NCBI RefSeq assembly: GCF_004761875.1
Contig: NZ_SJEY01000002.1
Coordinates: 124,001-188,000 of the forward strand
Reading direction: 5' to 3'
DNA length: 64,000 bases
Source: Roseovarius aestuariivivens
GTDB taxonomy: Bacteria; Pseudomonadota; Alphaproteobacteria; Rhodobacterales; Rhodobacteraceae
Part shown: one piece after another, positions 55,933 through 64,000 of the stretch
Position numbering within the stretch: position 1 is the first letter of the stretch
Layout of the letters: every line of letters begins with the position of its first letter
Notes under the pieces: model-generated
What the model saw: the letters and a program-made list of their open reading frames with translations, nothing else
Database searches by the model: none
Told to the model about the DNA's origin: nothing
Program-made: the position numbers and the translations under genes

Positions 55933-56237
55933 TGAACTCTCAGCGATGAATAACCCGCAGCTCGCGCGCCACGAAACAGTATAGCTTTTGACATGTTGCA
56001 GTTTTTTATCAGGAATTTTGCACGAATGCTATCGGTAATGCGGCGATTCCGGCCAGCGTTGATAACCTCACGAAGGTGTTATCGCCTCTGGTCCACTCAA
56101 AGGAAATGCATGAATTTCAGCCATTTATGAAGAGTTTCACGGCGATGAGCCACCGCCGTGGATTGTTCCTTGGTTGGAAATGATGTGGTTCCTGCCACTG
56201 CAGGTCCGCACGCACGGCCCGAATAGGCCAAACGCTT
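55933..56237. other. Promoter gap of exosortase D gene
   Basis: About 305 bases between the M8-like gene end and the exosortase D start. No gene or clear hairpin seen; it must contain the exosortase promoter unless read through from the M8-like gene. Confidence 0.4.
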
Positions 56238-57488
56238 TTACGCGATGGTGACCCCATCGCCGTAAACCGTGCTGTATCCCATGTCTTCCAGAGCGGCGAT
56301 GCTCATGTCGGAGAGATAGTTGTTCGTCCGAAGATTGCCGGTCATAAGCTCGTTGGTGAACGTCGCATCGTCCCAGTGCACGCCTGCGGTGCCTGGCCCG
56401 CCTTCGGTCTCGACCATGACACCCAGGTCCGACAGCGGATCGTTGTCTGCGATCGCGAAGAACTCCCTGTTATAGGCCTCGATCGCGTTGGTCCCGGTAA
56501 ACCGCAAATCGCCGTTGTAGTCATCTATCAATCCCATGCTGGCCCAGACCGTGCCGAACCCCATCGCATGCAGCATTTCATGCATCATCAGGTCTTCCCA
56601 AAGACCCAGGGATTCAATGCGTGCGGTATCGGAGGTGTCGAACCGCATATAGCCGGAGCTCGGTAGAAGGCTGTCGGAACGAAGGGAACTGTATCCGCCC
56701 CAGCCCCAGTAACCGCCGGTGCCGTCTATGTTTTCAAGCGTCGCGGTAATCGAAATATCATCGATACCATTATGTTCGGGAAGATCTGCCGTGATGATAT
56801 CGCTTATCCGCTCGGCCACATTCTGAATACCCTGCCGAAGAGAGTCCGACCAGGTGCCGATATAGATAATCTCGACATTGTAGCCTTCGGGATTATCCAT
56901 GCCGCTGACATAGACATCGGGATCTGCGCTGCCGGGGTTGACCTCGGGCGTCGGATCACCGCCGCTGGTCGTTCCGTCGGTTGTGGTGCCGTCGGTGTTC
57001 GGCTCCTCAGATGTCGTGTCCTTGTTGTGACCTTTGCCCTTCTTGGTGCTTCCGCCGCTGCCATCGGTGGTTTCATCCTTGTTGCCGCCGGCCCAGGACG
57101 GCTTCGCGCCACCGCCGGTCAGCGGGTTTTCGACAAGGCTTTCCGGTGCGTCGAGCGGACGCGCGTACTGCCACAAATCCAACGGCGTTTTCTCTTCGGC
57201 GTTCTCGAGACCACCAATGGCGTTTGCGAACTCTTCGGGCAGTGGTGGCACATCGGCGTCTTGAGGCGCGTCAGGGATCAAATCGGCACCGGAGGCTTCG
57301 GTGTCAATGCCGAGCTGCGCAAGCTTTTTAGTCAGATCCAGCTTCGATTTAGCATTGGCAGGAAGAATGGCCCCTTCGGAGCTCGCCGACCCAAAATTGA
57401 AGAATGAGGATACCAGATCTTCATCGAATTCGGGAGGAAGCACATCCGCGAACGCAGAGTCCAACATTTGATGGTTTTGCCGTTTCAT
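56238..57488 (-). CDS. Leishmanolysin-like (M8) metalloprotease without signal peptide
   Basis: 416 residues. Residues 1-130 are acidic and low in order (PPEFDEDLVSSFFNFGSAS), then a Thr/Gly/Ser-rich linker (130-190). The catalytic part has HEMLHAMGFG (H303, E304, H307) and a third His 64 residues later (H371 in GVHWDD), the unusual wide spacing of M8/leishmanolysin enzymes. Ends DMGYSTVYGDGVTIA. No Sec signal, so export may be through the T1SS, though RTX repeats are missing. It lies between exosortase D and a VPLPA-CTERM gene. Substrate unknown; the zinc-site reading is strong, the export route is inference. Confidence 0.8.
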   Translation of the reverse strand: MKRQNHQMLDSAFADVLPPEFDEDLVSSFFNFGSASSEGAILPANAKSKLDLTKKLAQLGIDTEASGADLIPDAPQDADVPPLPEEFANAIGGLENAEEKTPLDLWQYARPLDAPESLVENPLTGGGAKPSWAGGNKDETTDGSGGSTKKGKGHNKDTTSEEPNTDGTTTDGTTSGGDPTPEVNPGSADPDVYVSGMDNPEGYNVEIIYIGTWSDSLRQGIQNVAERISDIITADLPEHNGIDDISITATLENIDGTGGYWGWGGYSSLRSDSLLPSSGYMRFDTSDTARIESLGLWEDLMMHEMLHAMGFGTVWASMGLIDDYNGDLRFTGTNAIEAYNREFFAIADNDPLSDLGVMVETEGGPGTAGVHWDDATFTNELMTGNLRTNNYLSDMSIAALEDMGYSTVYGDGVTIA

Positions 57489-57551
57489 GTCCGTCTCGCT
57501 CGATTACGCCCCCTTGACGGGACTGTTCTTTATTCAAGGACAATGGCAAAA

Positions 57552-57578
57552 ATAGGGCGCCTGTGGAAGGCGCCCTAT
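57552..57578 (-). terminator. Intrinsic terminator
   Basis: Perfect 10-bp stem ATAGGGCGCC/GGCGCCCTAT (57552-57561 and 57569-57578) with a 7-base loop. On the minus strand it is followed by TTTTTGCC, so it ends the VPLPA-CTERM gene at 57,606 before the M8-like gene. Confidence 0.8.
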
Positions 57579-57605
57579 CCTTTTGATACCTGTACGGTAG
57601 GTCTT

Positions 57606-58433
57606 TTAAGCAGTTTTACGCTTGCGCCGCGCGACGATGCTGCCAAGTCCGAGGGCTGACAGAAGCAGCGGAAGACCAGCGGGCACCGGGACGAAACCGA
57701 CCCCGCCGCCGCAACCCGGGTCGAGCGGATCGCACGGTGCACCTCGGATTCCCCATTCCTCGAAGCCACCGTCCGAGTCGTCCGCGTTTCCGAATGCCGA
57801 ATAAAACACGATGTAATCCGTCGCGGCCACGCCGGCAAACAGTGTCTGCGACAGGAACAACGACATATCGGCCCGACCGCTGCCGCTTCCGAAGAAGTCG
57901 TAGTCAAGCAAAACTTCGCTGTCGCCGTCCACACCGACATCCATATTCCAGATTTCGGTGTAGAGGCCGTTGAATGGATTCGACCCGTCCCCGAAAGAAA
58001 GCCCCGTCAGGTCCTTGTCTGATCCGACGTTGAAGATGCGCAACGAGTCCAGCGAGATGGGCGAATTCCGGCCAGAAGGCTCGTTTATGTCCAAAAGGAA
58101 CTCGTATTTGCCGCTTGAACCCGTCAAATCCTGCTTCTGCAGTGAGTGGGTCCATATGCCAGCTTTTTCGTCGAATTCTAGATCACTATTCGCTCTGTCG
58201 GTGTTGTAGCCAGATTCACTACCGTTGGCCTGAAGCCTCAGAAACGGTTCAAAGACACCAGTACCGGTGGCTCCGATTTCTGTCGAAGGCGCCAAGAACT
58301 CGCCACCGTTGAGCGTTCCGCCACCACCGCTGGTCAGGTCAAGGGTCGTAAGCGCCCAGCCGTCAGTGGACCCTGCGGCCCATACCATGCCCGACGCCGC
58401 AATCGTATATGCAAAGTTCCGAAATGTTCTCAT
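57606..58433 (-). CDS. VPLPA-CTERM-like sorting-domain protein, 275 aa
   Basis: A secreted protein with Sec signal (NFAYTIAASGMVWAAGSTDG region) and a beta-rich body with repeated aromatic and Asp residues (SGRADMSLFLSQTLFAGVAA). The C-terminus reads FVPVPAGLPLLLSALGLGSI then VARRKRKTA: VPVPA variant motif, hydrophobic helix, basic tail. Just before it are CDPLDPGCGGG, two cysteines that may form a disulfide. Body resembles choice-of-anchor type proteins; exact family uncertain. Ends in a hairpin terminator. Divergent from the next VPLPA-CTERM gene at 58,967. Confidence 0.78.
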   Translation of the reverse strand: MRTFRNFAYTIAASGMVWAAGSTDGWALTTLDLTSGGGGTLNGGEFLAPSTEIGATGTGVFEPFLRLQANGSESGYNTDRANSDLEFDEKAGIWTHSLQKQDLTGSSGKYEFLLDINEPSGRNSPISLDSLRIFNVGSDKDLTGLSFGDGSNPFNGLYTEIWNMDVGVDGDSEVLLDYDFFGSGSGRADMSLFLSQTLFAGVAATDYIVFYSAFGNADDSDGGFEEWGIRGAPCDPLDPGCGGGVGFVPVPAGLPLLLSALGLGSIVARRKRKTA

Positions 58434-58966
58434 AATTTCTCTACCTTCCGGGTGAACACACGCATTAAACTCCGACGGTCACTCTACAACTTCAAAAAAG
58501 AAATGGCTGAAATGATCGCGTCATATTCTTGTCGAAAGATTGCCACATTTCTTCAGGCTGGAGGAGTCGATATATTCGGTTCGGGTCATTTTGACCAAAA
58601 ATACTACCTTAAGCAGAGCTGAATCTCGGCCCGCAATCGTAATTTACAACCCTTTGTGGTGTGTATTCTCAATTTACTTATCCTAGTTGAATCTGATCGT
58701 GACCTCAGACTTCCTGCAAAGAATGCGGTACGTGATTCGGACATGTCCAAACGCTTCGCGACGTCCTCTGTCGACGTGAAATCTAGAAACAGATCCTGGT
58801 TATTGTTCGCAAGTTCGAAGCAATCACGCAGTCAATCAATCATTGATGTAGAAACAGCGCAACCACTTAAGAAATATGGCTTTTTTCCAGCATGAATTTG
58901 ACCGCAAAAAGATTTGATCATACGCTTTCATAAGCAGATGCGTTTTTAACCAGTGAAAGGAAGACC
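58434..58966. promoter_or_regulatory. Divergent gap between two VPLPA-CTERM genes
   Basis: About 533 bases, AT-rich relative to neighbours. It should carry promoters for both sorting-domain genes. A 79-codon plus-strand frame (58656-58895) has no domain and is not supported as a gene. AAAGGAAG at about 58956 serves the 58,967 start. Confidence 0.45.
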
Positions 58967-59686
58967 ATGTTTTCGAGTCCCAATATGCGTTTGGCAACTC
59001 TCTCCGCGCTTTTCTCCATCGCCGCTCTTTCCGCCCATGCAACGCCGGTTCCGGTGTCCAAACAATCTTCCAGTGTCTTTGGCAGCAATGGCAGCGCCGC
59101 GGTAACGATCACGGATGATATCGAACTTCCCAGTGGTCTGAGTACGCTGGCCGGTGGTTTCGACCTGAGCAGTGGTCCGTTGGGCGATTTCGTGGCCTGG
59201 TGTCTGGATATCAGCACCTATCTGCGCCTTTCATCCAATTACGAAATCACCGAAGATTCCGCCGGCTTCGATCCCTTCGGCACGGCACGCCCGACGCTCG
59301 CCCAGAAATTCAATGTCCAGGCACTCTTCAACACGGGTTTTTCATCGCTAGACCTAACGTCTGATGCGGACTCGGCCGGTTTCCAGCTTGCTCTTTGGGA
59401 AGTGACCTATGAAGACAGCGGAAGCTTTGACGTTAATAGCGGCGATTTCAACGTCACCGGCAACTCCGCCGCGCGCACGCGCGCAAACCAGCTTTTAGGC
59501 GGTATCAACGGCCCGAAGACGCAGTCGTATCGCCTGACATTTCTGGAATCGACGGATACATACTACGGCAGCCACAAAAGCCAGCATCTTGTCACCGCCA
59601 GCCCTATTCCCCTGCCGGCGGCAGGTTTCCTGTTGCTCGGTGCGCTTGGTGGTCTCGGTTTTGTAGGGAAACGCCGTAAAGGCTGA
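58967..59686 (+). CDS. VPLPA-CTERM sorting-domain protein, 239 aa
   Basis: Signal peptide MRLATLSALFSIAALSAHA (after a six-residue leader), then a beta-rich body with WCLDISTYLRLSSNYEIT and FQLALWEVTYEDSGSFDVNS. C-terminus SPIPLPAAGFLLLGALGGLG then FVGKRRKG: xPLPA motif, hydrophobic helix and basic tail, the exosortase D target type. The ATG has AAAGGAAG directly upstream. The body pattern with WC and ALWEV resembles proteins annotated PEP-CTERM anchored in other bacteria. Ends in a hairpin terminator. Probably a surface or matrix protein. Confidence 0.88.
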   Translation: MFSSPNMRLATLSALFSIAALSAHATPVPVSKQSSSVFGSNGSAAVTITDDIELPSGLSTLAGGFDLSSGPLGDFVAWCLDISTYLRLSSNYEITEDSAGFDPFGTARPTLAQKFNVQALFNTGFSSLDLTSDADSAGFQLALWEVTYEDSGSFDVNSGDFNVTGNSAARTRANQLLGGINGPKTQSYRLTFLESTDTYYGSHKSQHLVTASPIPLPAAGFLLLGALGGLGFVGKRRKG

Positions 59687-59717
59687 CTTCTCAGCGCATC
59701 AGATTGCGAAGGATAAG

Positions 59718-59740
59718 GCCCCCCGTCCGCCATCGGGGGC
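59718..59740 (+). terminator. Intrinsic terminator
   Basis: Stem GCCCCC (59718-59723) and GGGGGC (59735-59740) with an 11-base loop, followed by TGTTTCC. It sits 32 bases after the VPLPA-CTERM stop codon. Moderate strength. Confidence 0.5.
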
Positions 59741-59971
59741 TGTTTCCTGCCAGTTTAACCCTGCTCCAACAGCGCCTCACGCTTTGGAAAAGATGCGTGA
59801 GCCGACCTCGGGACAGCCGGTCATTTCACAGACGTCGAACGGACAAGCCCGCTCCGGCGGCCCCAGCCCTGAAACAATTCGGACTGTTACACACAAGTGG
59901 CAGCATTGGCTGTCTTTTCCTGGCTCGATATGCTTCAAAACACGTGGGCACACGTTTGAGTTGGCCAAAAA

Positions 59972-60574
59972 ATGAATACCGACAAGATCAAGGCCGTAGC
60001 CAGTGAGATCCTTGGCGCTTTGCCATGCGGATTCGAGAATTGGTCGAAGATCTGGGGCGACCCCCTCATCTCCGGTACAGTCTTCATGCTGTTTTACGGC
60101 ATTGCAGGACTCAAGGCGATTGCCGTGGCAAAGCAGCTACATGGCCGGGAGCGTACACTTTGGCGCGTAAGTGCCTTGATCCTCTTTTTTCAGCTGATCA
60201 ACACACATCTCGACCTGCATGCCTTCGTCGTGAGTTACGGAAGGTGTCTTTCGAAAGCGCAGGAGTGGTATGAGATACGGCGACAGGTCCAGTACACTAT
60301 TCTTGTTGCTGCAGTTGCTGTCATGGCAACGCTCCTTGTTATGGCCCTAGTCTATTTCCGTCGCAGCCTCGCAAGCAATCTTCTGCTCATCGCAGGTCTC
60401 GCGATTTGTATTGGAATAACAGTGCTTAAGGGGATCAACTATCACGACCTCGAAACCATCTATGCCGGCAAGTACGGCCCGTTCAGAGGCGCAGATATGA
60501 TTGAACTAACCGGCCTTGCCGTCATTCTCGGAGCCGTGTTTTTCAAGCAACGTCGGTCAAGTAGCAAGGTCTAA
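59972..60574 (+). CDS. Membrane protein of unknown function, about five TM
   Basis: 200 residues, with hydrophobic helices including GTVFMLFYGIAGLKAIAVAK, WRVSALILFFQLINTHLDLH, ILVAAVAVMATLLVMALVYF, LLLIAGLAICIGITVLKGIN and MIELTGLAVILGAVFFKQ. Polar residues lie within membranes (H68, D70 in NTHLDLHAF; H, D in INYHDLE), which could be functional. No family recognised. It lies between a VPLPA-CTERM gene and an ABC transporter gene, both surface-related. The start at 59,972 follows a weak ribosome site. Confidence 0.65.
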   Translation: MNTDKIKAVASEILGALPCGFENWSKIWGDPLISGTVFMLFYGIAGLKAIAVAKQLHGRERTLWRVSALILFFQLINTHLDLHAFVVSYGRCLSKAQEWYEIRRQVQYTILVAAVAVMATLLVMALVYFRRSLASNLLLIAGLAICIGITVLKGINYHDLETIYAGKYGPFRGADMIELTGLAVILGAVFFKQRRSSSKV

Positions 60575-60837
60575 CCAAAAAAGCACGGTCAGGAAGAACC
60601 TGCGGAGACCTGCGCCCATCATCTGAGAGCTAGACGCAGCGTCGTCGACGAGATCCCTCCTCCGCCCGCAGACGATCGCATGACTAACAAATCCTTGCTT
60701 TAGAGCATGGATCGGCAGCAACCGCCTGCTCAGCCAGCGGACCTTGGGCGAGAAGTCACTATGACGTCAAAAAGAAGCCTTGTATCGAACAAAAGCTATG
60801 TGCAGAAGGTTTACAGCACTTTTGCCGGAGAACGGAC

Positions 60838-62643
60838 ATGCTGGACGTCTTCAGGAAAATATTTTCAATGTTTAGCCGTCGTGAGAAGCGGCGTTTTTTT
60901 CTGCTTACCCTGATCATGCTGAGTGTCAGCATTGCAGAGCTCGCCGGTATTTCGAGCATTCTCTTCATGTTGAATATTCTGACCAATCCCGAAATGGTCG
61001 CAAATAGCTCTTTCCTTTCATGGTTTTATGACAATCTTGGCTTCATATCTGTTTCTAACTTCAATATTTTCCTAAGTTTTTTCGTTTTCTTTGTTGTTCT
61101 TCTCGCAATCGCTGTGAAGGCATGTGGATCTTACGCTATCGTAAGGTTTTCTGCCATGCGCGGCTTCACCATGTCTAAGAACCTTTTGGAGGCGTATCTT
61201 CACCAGCCTTACACATGGTTTCTGAACCGAAACACATCTGATATCAGCAAGAATGTGCTTAATGAAATCAAGCGATTGGTATCCAGCGTTATTGTCCCGT
61301 CTCTCAAATTGATCTCAAGTTCGATTGTCGTATTCGGAATTGTTACCTTTCTGCTAATACTGGAACCCTTCGTAACCATTATTTCATCAAGCATCATCGG
61401 CATTGGGTATTTCCTGATCTACTGGACTTTAAGGCCAGTGATGACGCGGCTTGGAAAGGAAAGCGTCGCTGCAAATACAAAGCGCTTCCGACTCACCCAG
61501 GAGGCGACCGGTGGATTCAAGGAACTGAAGCTTCTAGGGATAGAAAGACAATATGTGAATAGGTTTGTGCGGCCATCACGGCGGCTCGCCGCGATACAGG
61601 CGACGAACAGCGTGATCCAGCAGATGCCGAAGTTTGGGCTCGAAGCCATTATTTTTGCGTCGCTGCTCGGAAGTATAGTGTACCTCCAGATCAAGAACGA
61701 CGGCGATCTAAAGGCGGCCATACCCGTCTTGGGAACATTCGCATTCGCGATGATGCGTCTCATGCCGGCCGTCCAGAATGTGTATCAATCCCTGACGTCC
61801 ATCAAAAACGGCAAACCTCTGCTCGATCATATCTATAGCGATTACATGATGTCTTACGCCAAAACGTCTGAAGCACCTTTAGAAAAAGACGCCACGACGG
61901 CGATGAGTGTCAGAAAGCAAGTCGAGCTTCGGGATGCCTACTTTTCCTACCCCAACACAGAGAAACCTTCCCTTGATGGGATAAGTCTGGTTATTCCCGC
62001 AGAAACCAAAATCGGAATCGTGGGGGGAACCGGTGCGGGGAAAACAACTCTCGTAGACACAATCTTGTGCCTCCTGACGCTTCAGAGCGGCCGAATTCTT
62101 GTAGATGGCGAAGAGATCACCGCAAAGAACGCGCAGCTTTGGCGCAACAGCCTAGGGTACGTACCTCAAACGATATATCTGACCGACAGCACTGTGGCCG
62201 AGAATATCGCATTCGGCTTTGACAAAGAGGCCATCGACATGGCTGCGGTGGAGCGTGCTGCAAAAACTGCATCTTTGCACGACTTTGTTGTCAACGAATT
62301 GCCCGATGGATACCAGACCGTCGTCGGTGAACGCGGCGTACGCTTGTCAGGAGGGCAGAGACAAAGGATCGGCATAGCGCGTGCCCTCTACCATGATCCT
62401 GCCCTGCTGATCTTTGACGAGGCCACCTCCGCCCTCGACAACCTGACAGAGCGCGAGGTGATGGAGGCGATCAACCGGATCGGACACAAGAAAACGATAG
62501 TCATGATTGCCCACAGATTAACCACGGTTCGTGACTGCGACACGATCTATCTTTTGGAAAAAGGTCGGATCGCTGCATCGGGAAGCTTTGACGAACTGAA
62601 GGATAACAACGAAACATTCCGTAGCATGGCCGCCAATATGTGA
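60838..62643 (+). CDS. ABC exporter, MsbA/PglK-like half transporter
   Basis: 601 residues. TM domain of six helices (for example FLLTLIMLSVSIAELAGISS, ILFMLNILTN), then an NBD: Walker A GGTGAGKTTLVDT, Q-loop GYVPQTIYLTDSTVAENIAF, signature LSGGQRQRIGIARALYHDP, Walker B LLIFDEATSALD and H-loop IVMIAHRLTTV. It functions as a homodimer; PglK-type members flip lipid-linked oligosaccharides. Since no Wzx flippase is seen in this window, it may do this for the EPS, but drug or lipid export is equally possible. GGAGAACGGAC sits directly before the start. Confidence 0.92.
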   Translation: MLDVFRKIFSMFSRREKRRFFLLTLIMLSVSIAELAGISSILFMLNILTNPEMVANSSFLSWFYDNLGFISVSNFNIFLSFFVFFVVLLAIAVKACGSYAIVRFSAMRGFTMSKNLLEAYLHQPYTWFLNRNTSDISKNVLNEIKRLVSSVIVPSLKLISSSIVVFGIVTFLLILEPFVTIISSSIIGIGYFLIYWTLRPVMTRLGKESVAANTKRFRLTQEATGGFKELKLLGIERQYVNRFVRPSRRLAAIQATNSVIQQMPKFGLEAIIFASLLGSIVYLQIKNDGDLKAAIPVLGTFAFAMMRLMPAVQNVYQSLTSIKNGKPLLDHIYSDYMMSYAKTSEAPLEKDATTAMSVRKQVELRDAYFSYPNTEKPSLDGISLVIPAETKIGIVGGTGAGKTTLVDTILCLLTLQSGRILVDGEEITAKNAQLWRNSLGYVPQTIYLTDSTVAENIAFGFDKEAIDMAAVERAAKTASLHDFVVNELPDGYQTVVGERGVRLSGGQRQRIGIARALYHDPALLIFDEATSALDNLTEREVMEAINRIGHKKTIVMIAHRLTTVRDCDTIYLLEKGRIAASGSFDELKDNNETFRSMAANM

Positions 62644-63054
62644 ACTCCGGCCCGCGCGCTTACTATTCGTAATGCTTGAGTTGGGCATGATTACTGCCAA
62701 GCACTCGGTTCACACGCGGCGCGACATCAAAAATTTCCAAAGTTAACGGATCAAGCTTGCCACCTTCTATTGGCATCTTCCCAACAGCTTGAAGAACGAC
62801 AAGATCATCGTGTTGAAATCATCCTCCAGCCTCTGTCCTTTCGACGACTGAGTGAGTGACCGTTTCTTGCTGGGTCTGGAACAGCAAGCTAGTATTCGCA
62901 GAGTGCCTGCGGTAGCTTTGACATGATTGCCGGCATTTGGATGCGAAGATGTCTTGCCGCGTAAGTGACGGGCTCATCTGGAGACAGAACGAAATCTGTC
63001 GAAACGCCTTCAATAGGTTGTCTTATGCGCAGCAGTTCGTAACACGGTCCATCA
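62644..63054. other. Gap upstream of phosphatase gene
   Basis: About 411 bases without a supportable gene. Short frames on the minus strand at 62,819-63,013 show no domain. No clear terminator for the ABC gene was found. It probably holds the promoter of the phosphatase gene. Confidence 0.4.
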
Positions 63055-63804
63055 GTGATAAAATTAGTTCACCAGCTTCTTAACCCAAAGTCCGGCAGGA
63101 CCTATAGTGCCCCGTCCGATCTAGCTCCTAATGCTCCGTTCGTAGCGGTTGGCGACATCCACGGCAGGTTAGATCTGTTGCAGACGCTCCTTGGACATTT
63201 GGAAAACCAAGCACCCGAGTTACCGCTGATCTTCTTGGGTGATTACATTGATCGTGGGCCAAAGAGCGCCGAAGTTCTGAGGCAACTGCAAATCATGAGC
63301 GCCAGCACCCCAGCCAGAGCCGTGTGCTTGATGGGAAACCACGAAGCAATGCTTCTGGATTTTCTGGATCACCCGGAAAGCGCGGGCCCTCAATGGTTGA
63401 GGAATGGCGGATGGCAGACGCTCGGCAGCTTTGGAATCGAAAAATCTGATGCGAAAATGCCGGATTTGCGGGATCGACTGGTCCTGCACGCAGGCGAGGA
63501 ATTGCTGGATTGGCTTCGACAATGTCCCCTGTTTTGGCAGTCGGGAAACATCATCGCAAGCCACGCAGGGGGCGACCCGACAAGACAGCCGGATCCACGC
63601 CGCGCCCACGACCTTCTGTGGGGTCATGAAAACACCCGTAAATCTGCCACACGGGCAAAACACTGGATGGTATACGGTCACTACATCGTCGACGCCCCCA
63701 GCCTTCGACAAGGCCGGATTGAGATCGACACAGGCGCGTGGCAAACAGGGCGACTAACCGCGGCGATCATTTCGCCAAAACAAGTGCAATTCTTGTCCAC
63801 ATAG
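63055..63804 (+). CDS. PPP-type metallophosphatase (serine/threonine phosphatase-like)
   Basis: 249 residues with GTG start. Metal-site motifs of the PPP family: FVAVGDIHGRLDLLQTLL (GDIHG), IFLGDYIDRGPKSAE (GDYIDRG), CLMGNHEAMLLDF (GNHE), NIIASHAGGDPTR and HWMVYGHYIVD with conserved His. Such enzymes bind two metals and remove phosphate from proteins or diadenosine polyphosphates (bacterial PrpA/ApaH-like). It could act on the phosphotyrosine or phosphoserine state in this surface locus, but proximity only. Distance to the previous gene is about 410 bases. Confidence 0.88.
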   Translation: MIKLVHQLLNPKSGRTYSAPSDLAPNAPFVAVGDIHGRLDLLQTLLGHLENQAPELPLIFLGDYIDRGPKSAEVLRQLQIMSASTPARAVCLMGNHEAMLLDFLDHPESAGPQWLRNGGWQTLGSFGIEKSDAKMPDLRDRLVLHAGEELLDWLRQCPLFWQSGNIIASHAGGDPTRQPDPRRAHDLLWGHENTRKSATRAKHWMVYGHYIVDAPSLRQGRIEIDTGAWQTGRLTAAIISPKQVQFLST

Positions 63805-64000
63805 CCATCCACGCGATGTACATTCCAGCGGCTTTTGCACCCTGTTACCGACAACAAGACTGTACTGACGCTGCATTCACGTCGAAGGACCTGACGCCAC
63901 TTCCAGCACGTGGAACGCCGACACAACAAGGCCACCCGATCGCGTAACTCAAACCGGTCAAAGAGGCCATTTACAAGGCCTTGGAGCTGAAAAGAGCGCT

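Noticed and set aside
58656..58895. 79-codon frame between two VPLPA-CTERM genes
   Set aside because: Lies in a divergent promoter gap, has no recognisable motif and a weak start context.
1..64000. CRISPR arrays, tRNA and rRNA genes
   Set aside because: No regularly spaced repeats, no cloverleaf-like stretches with typical TTCGA motifs and no rRNA sequence were seen on reading; a dedicated scan could still find a tRNA.
63805..64000. Possible start of a gene at the right edge
   Set aside because: Short frames here have no domain, and the last 60 bases show no start codon with a ribosome site; too little sequence to call.

Overview
The window looks like chromosome of a marine alphaproteobacterium of the Rhodobacteraceae (Roseobacter-type). 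The evidence is a GC-rich core with short intergenic gaps, a G-type malate synthase, a DmdA/GcvT-like tetrahydrofolate enzyme, and above all a VPLPA-CTERM/exosortase D (XrtD) protein-sorting and exopolysaccharide locus, a combination known from Rhodobacterales. The assignment rests on gene families only; no rRNA or tRNA gene is visible.

Bases 1-9,190 are a visibly more AT-rich accessory zone of decayed mobile DNA: the N-terminal piece of a tyrosine recombinase, an IS3-type element with nonsense codons in both frames, a P4-type integrase pseudogene with several stops and a frameshift, an IS5-type transposase remnant and a lone IS3-type orfA remnant. Intact cargo lies between them: three sulfotransferase-like genes and a family 2 glycosyltransferase. 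The zone ends sharply at the terminator hairpin of glcB.

Bases 9,200-13,910 are core metabolism: malate synthase G, an Lrp/AsnC regulator, a DmdA-like aminomethyl/methyl transferase and an OsmC protein. Bases 14,100-25,370 are surface-glycan genes: FkbM and zinc-ribbon methyltransferases, GT-A-fold transferases, a GT25, a GT2, a sulfotransferase, a sulfotransferase-glycosyltransferase fusion, an MptE-like protein and a secreted protein of unknown function.

Bases 25,390-60,600 hold the exosortase/EPS system. It has a PrsT-like TPR lipoprotein, a priming phosphoglycosyl transferase, an ExeA-like ATPase, a Wzc-like chain-length protein and a BY-kinase. It also has an OPX export protein, an outer-membrane barrel, four glycosyltransferases plus a WecG-type enzyme, a Wzy-like polymerase/ligase, a sulfotransferase and XrtD with a fused EpsI domain. 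Three candidate VPLPA-CTERM substrates surround these genes. Embedded in the locus are a type I secretion system (ABC, HlyD, TolC-like), a 1,304-residue protein with PA14, G8, CEMIP-like beta-helix, Ig/cadherin-like and RTX regions that is its likely cargo, a leishmanolysin-like metalloprotease without a signal peptide, and a rhomboid protease. No Wzx flippase is seen; an MsbA/PglK-like ABC transporter (60,838-62,643) is the only candidate for that step. A PPP-type phosphatase closes the window.

Proposed working model: the EPS genes build a polymer that the sulfotransferases may sulfate. XrtD processes VPLPA-CTERM proteins for the same surface layer, and the T1SS exports a matrix-binding or matrix-degrading protein. 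The links between these parts are inferred from gene position.
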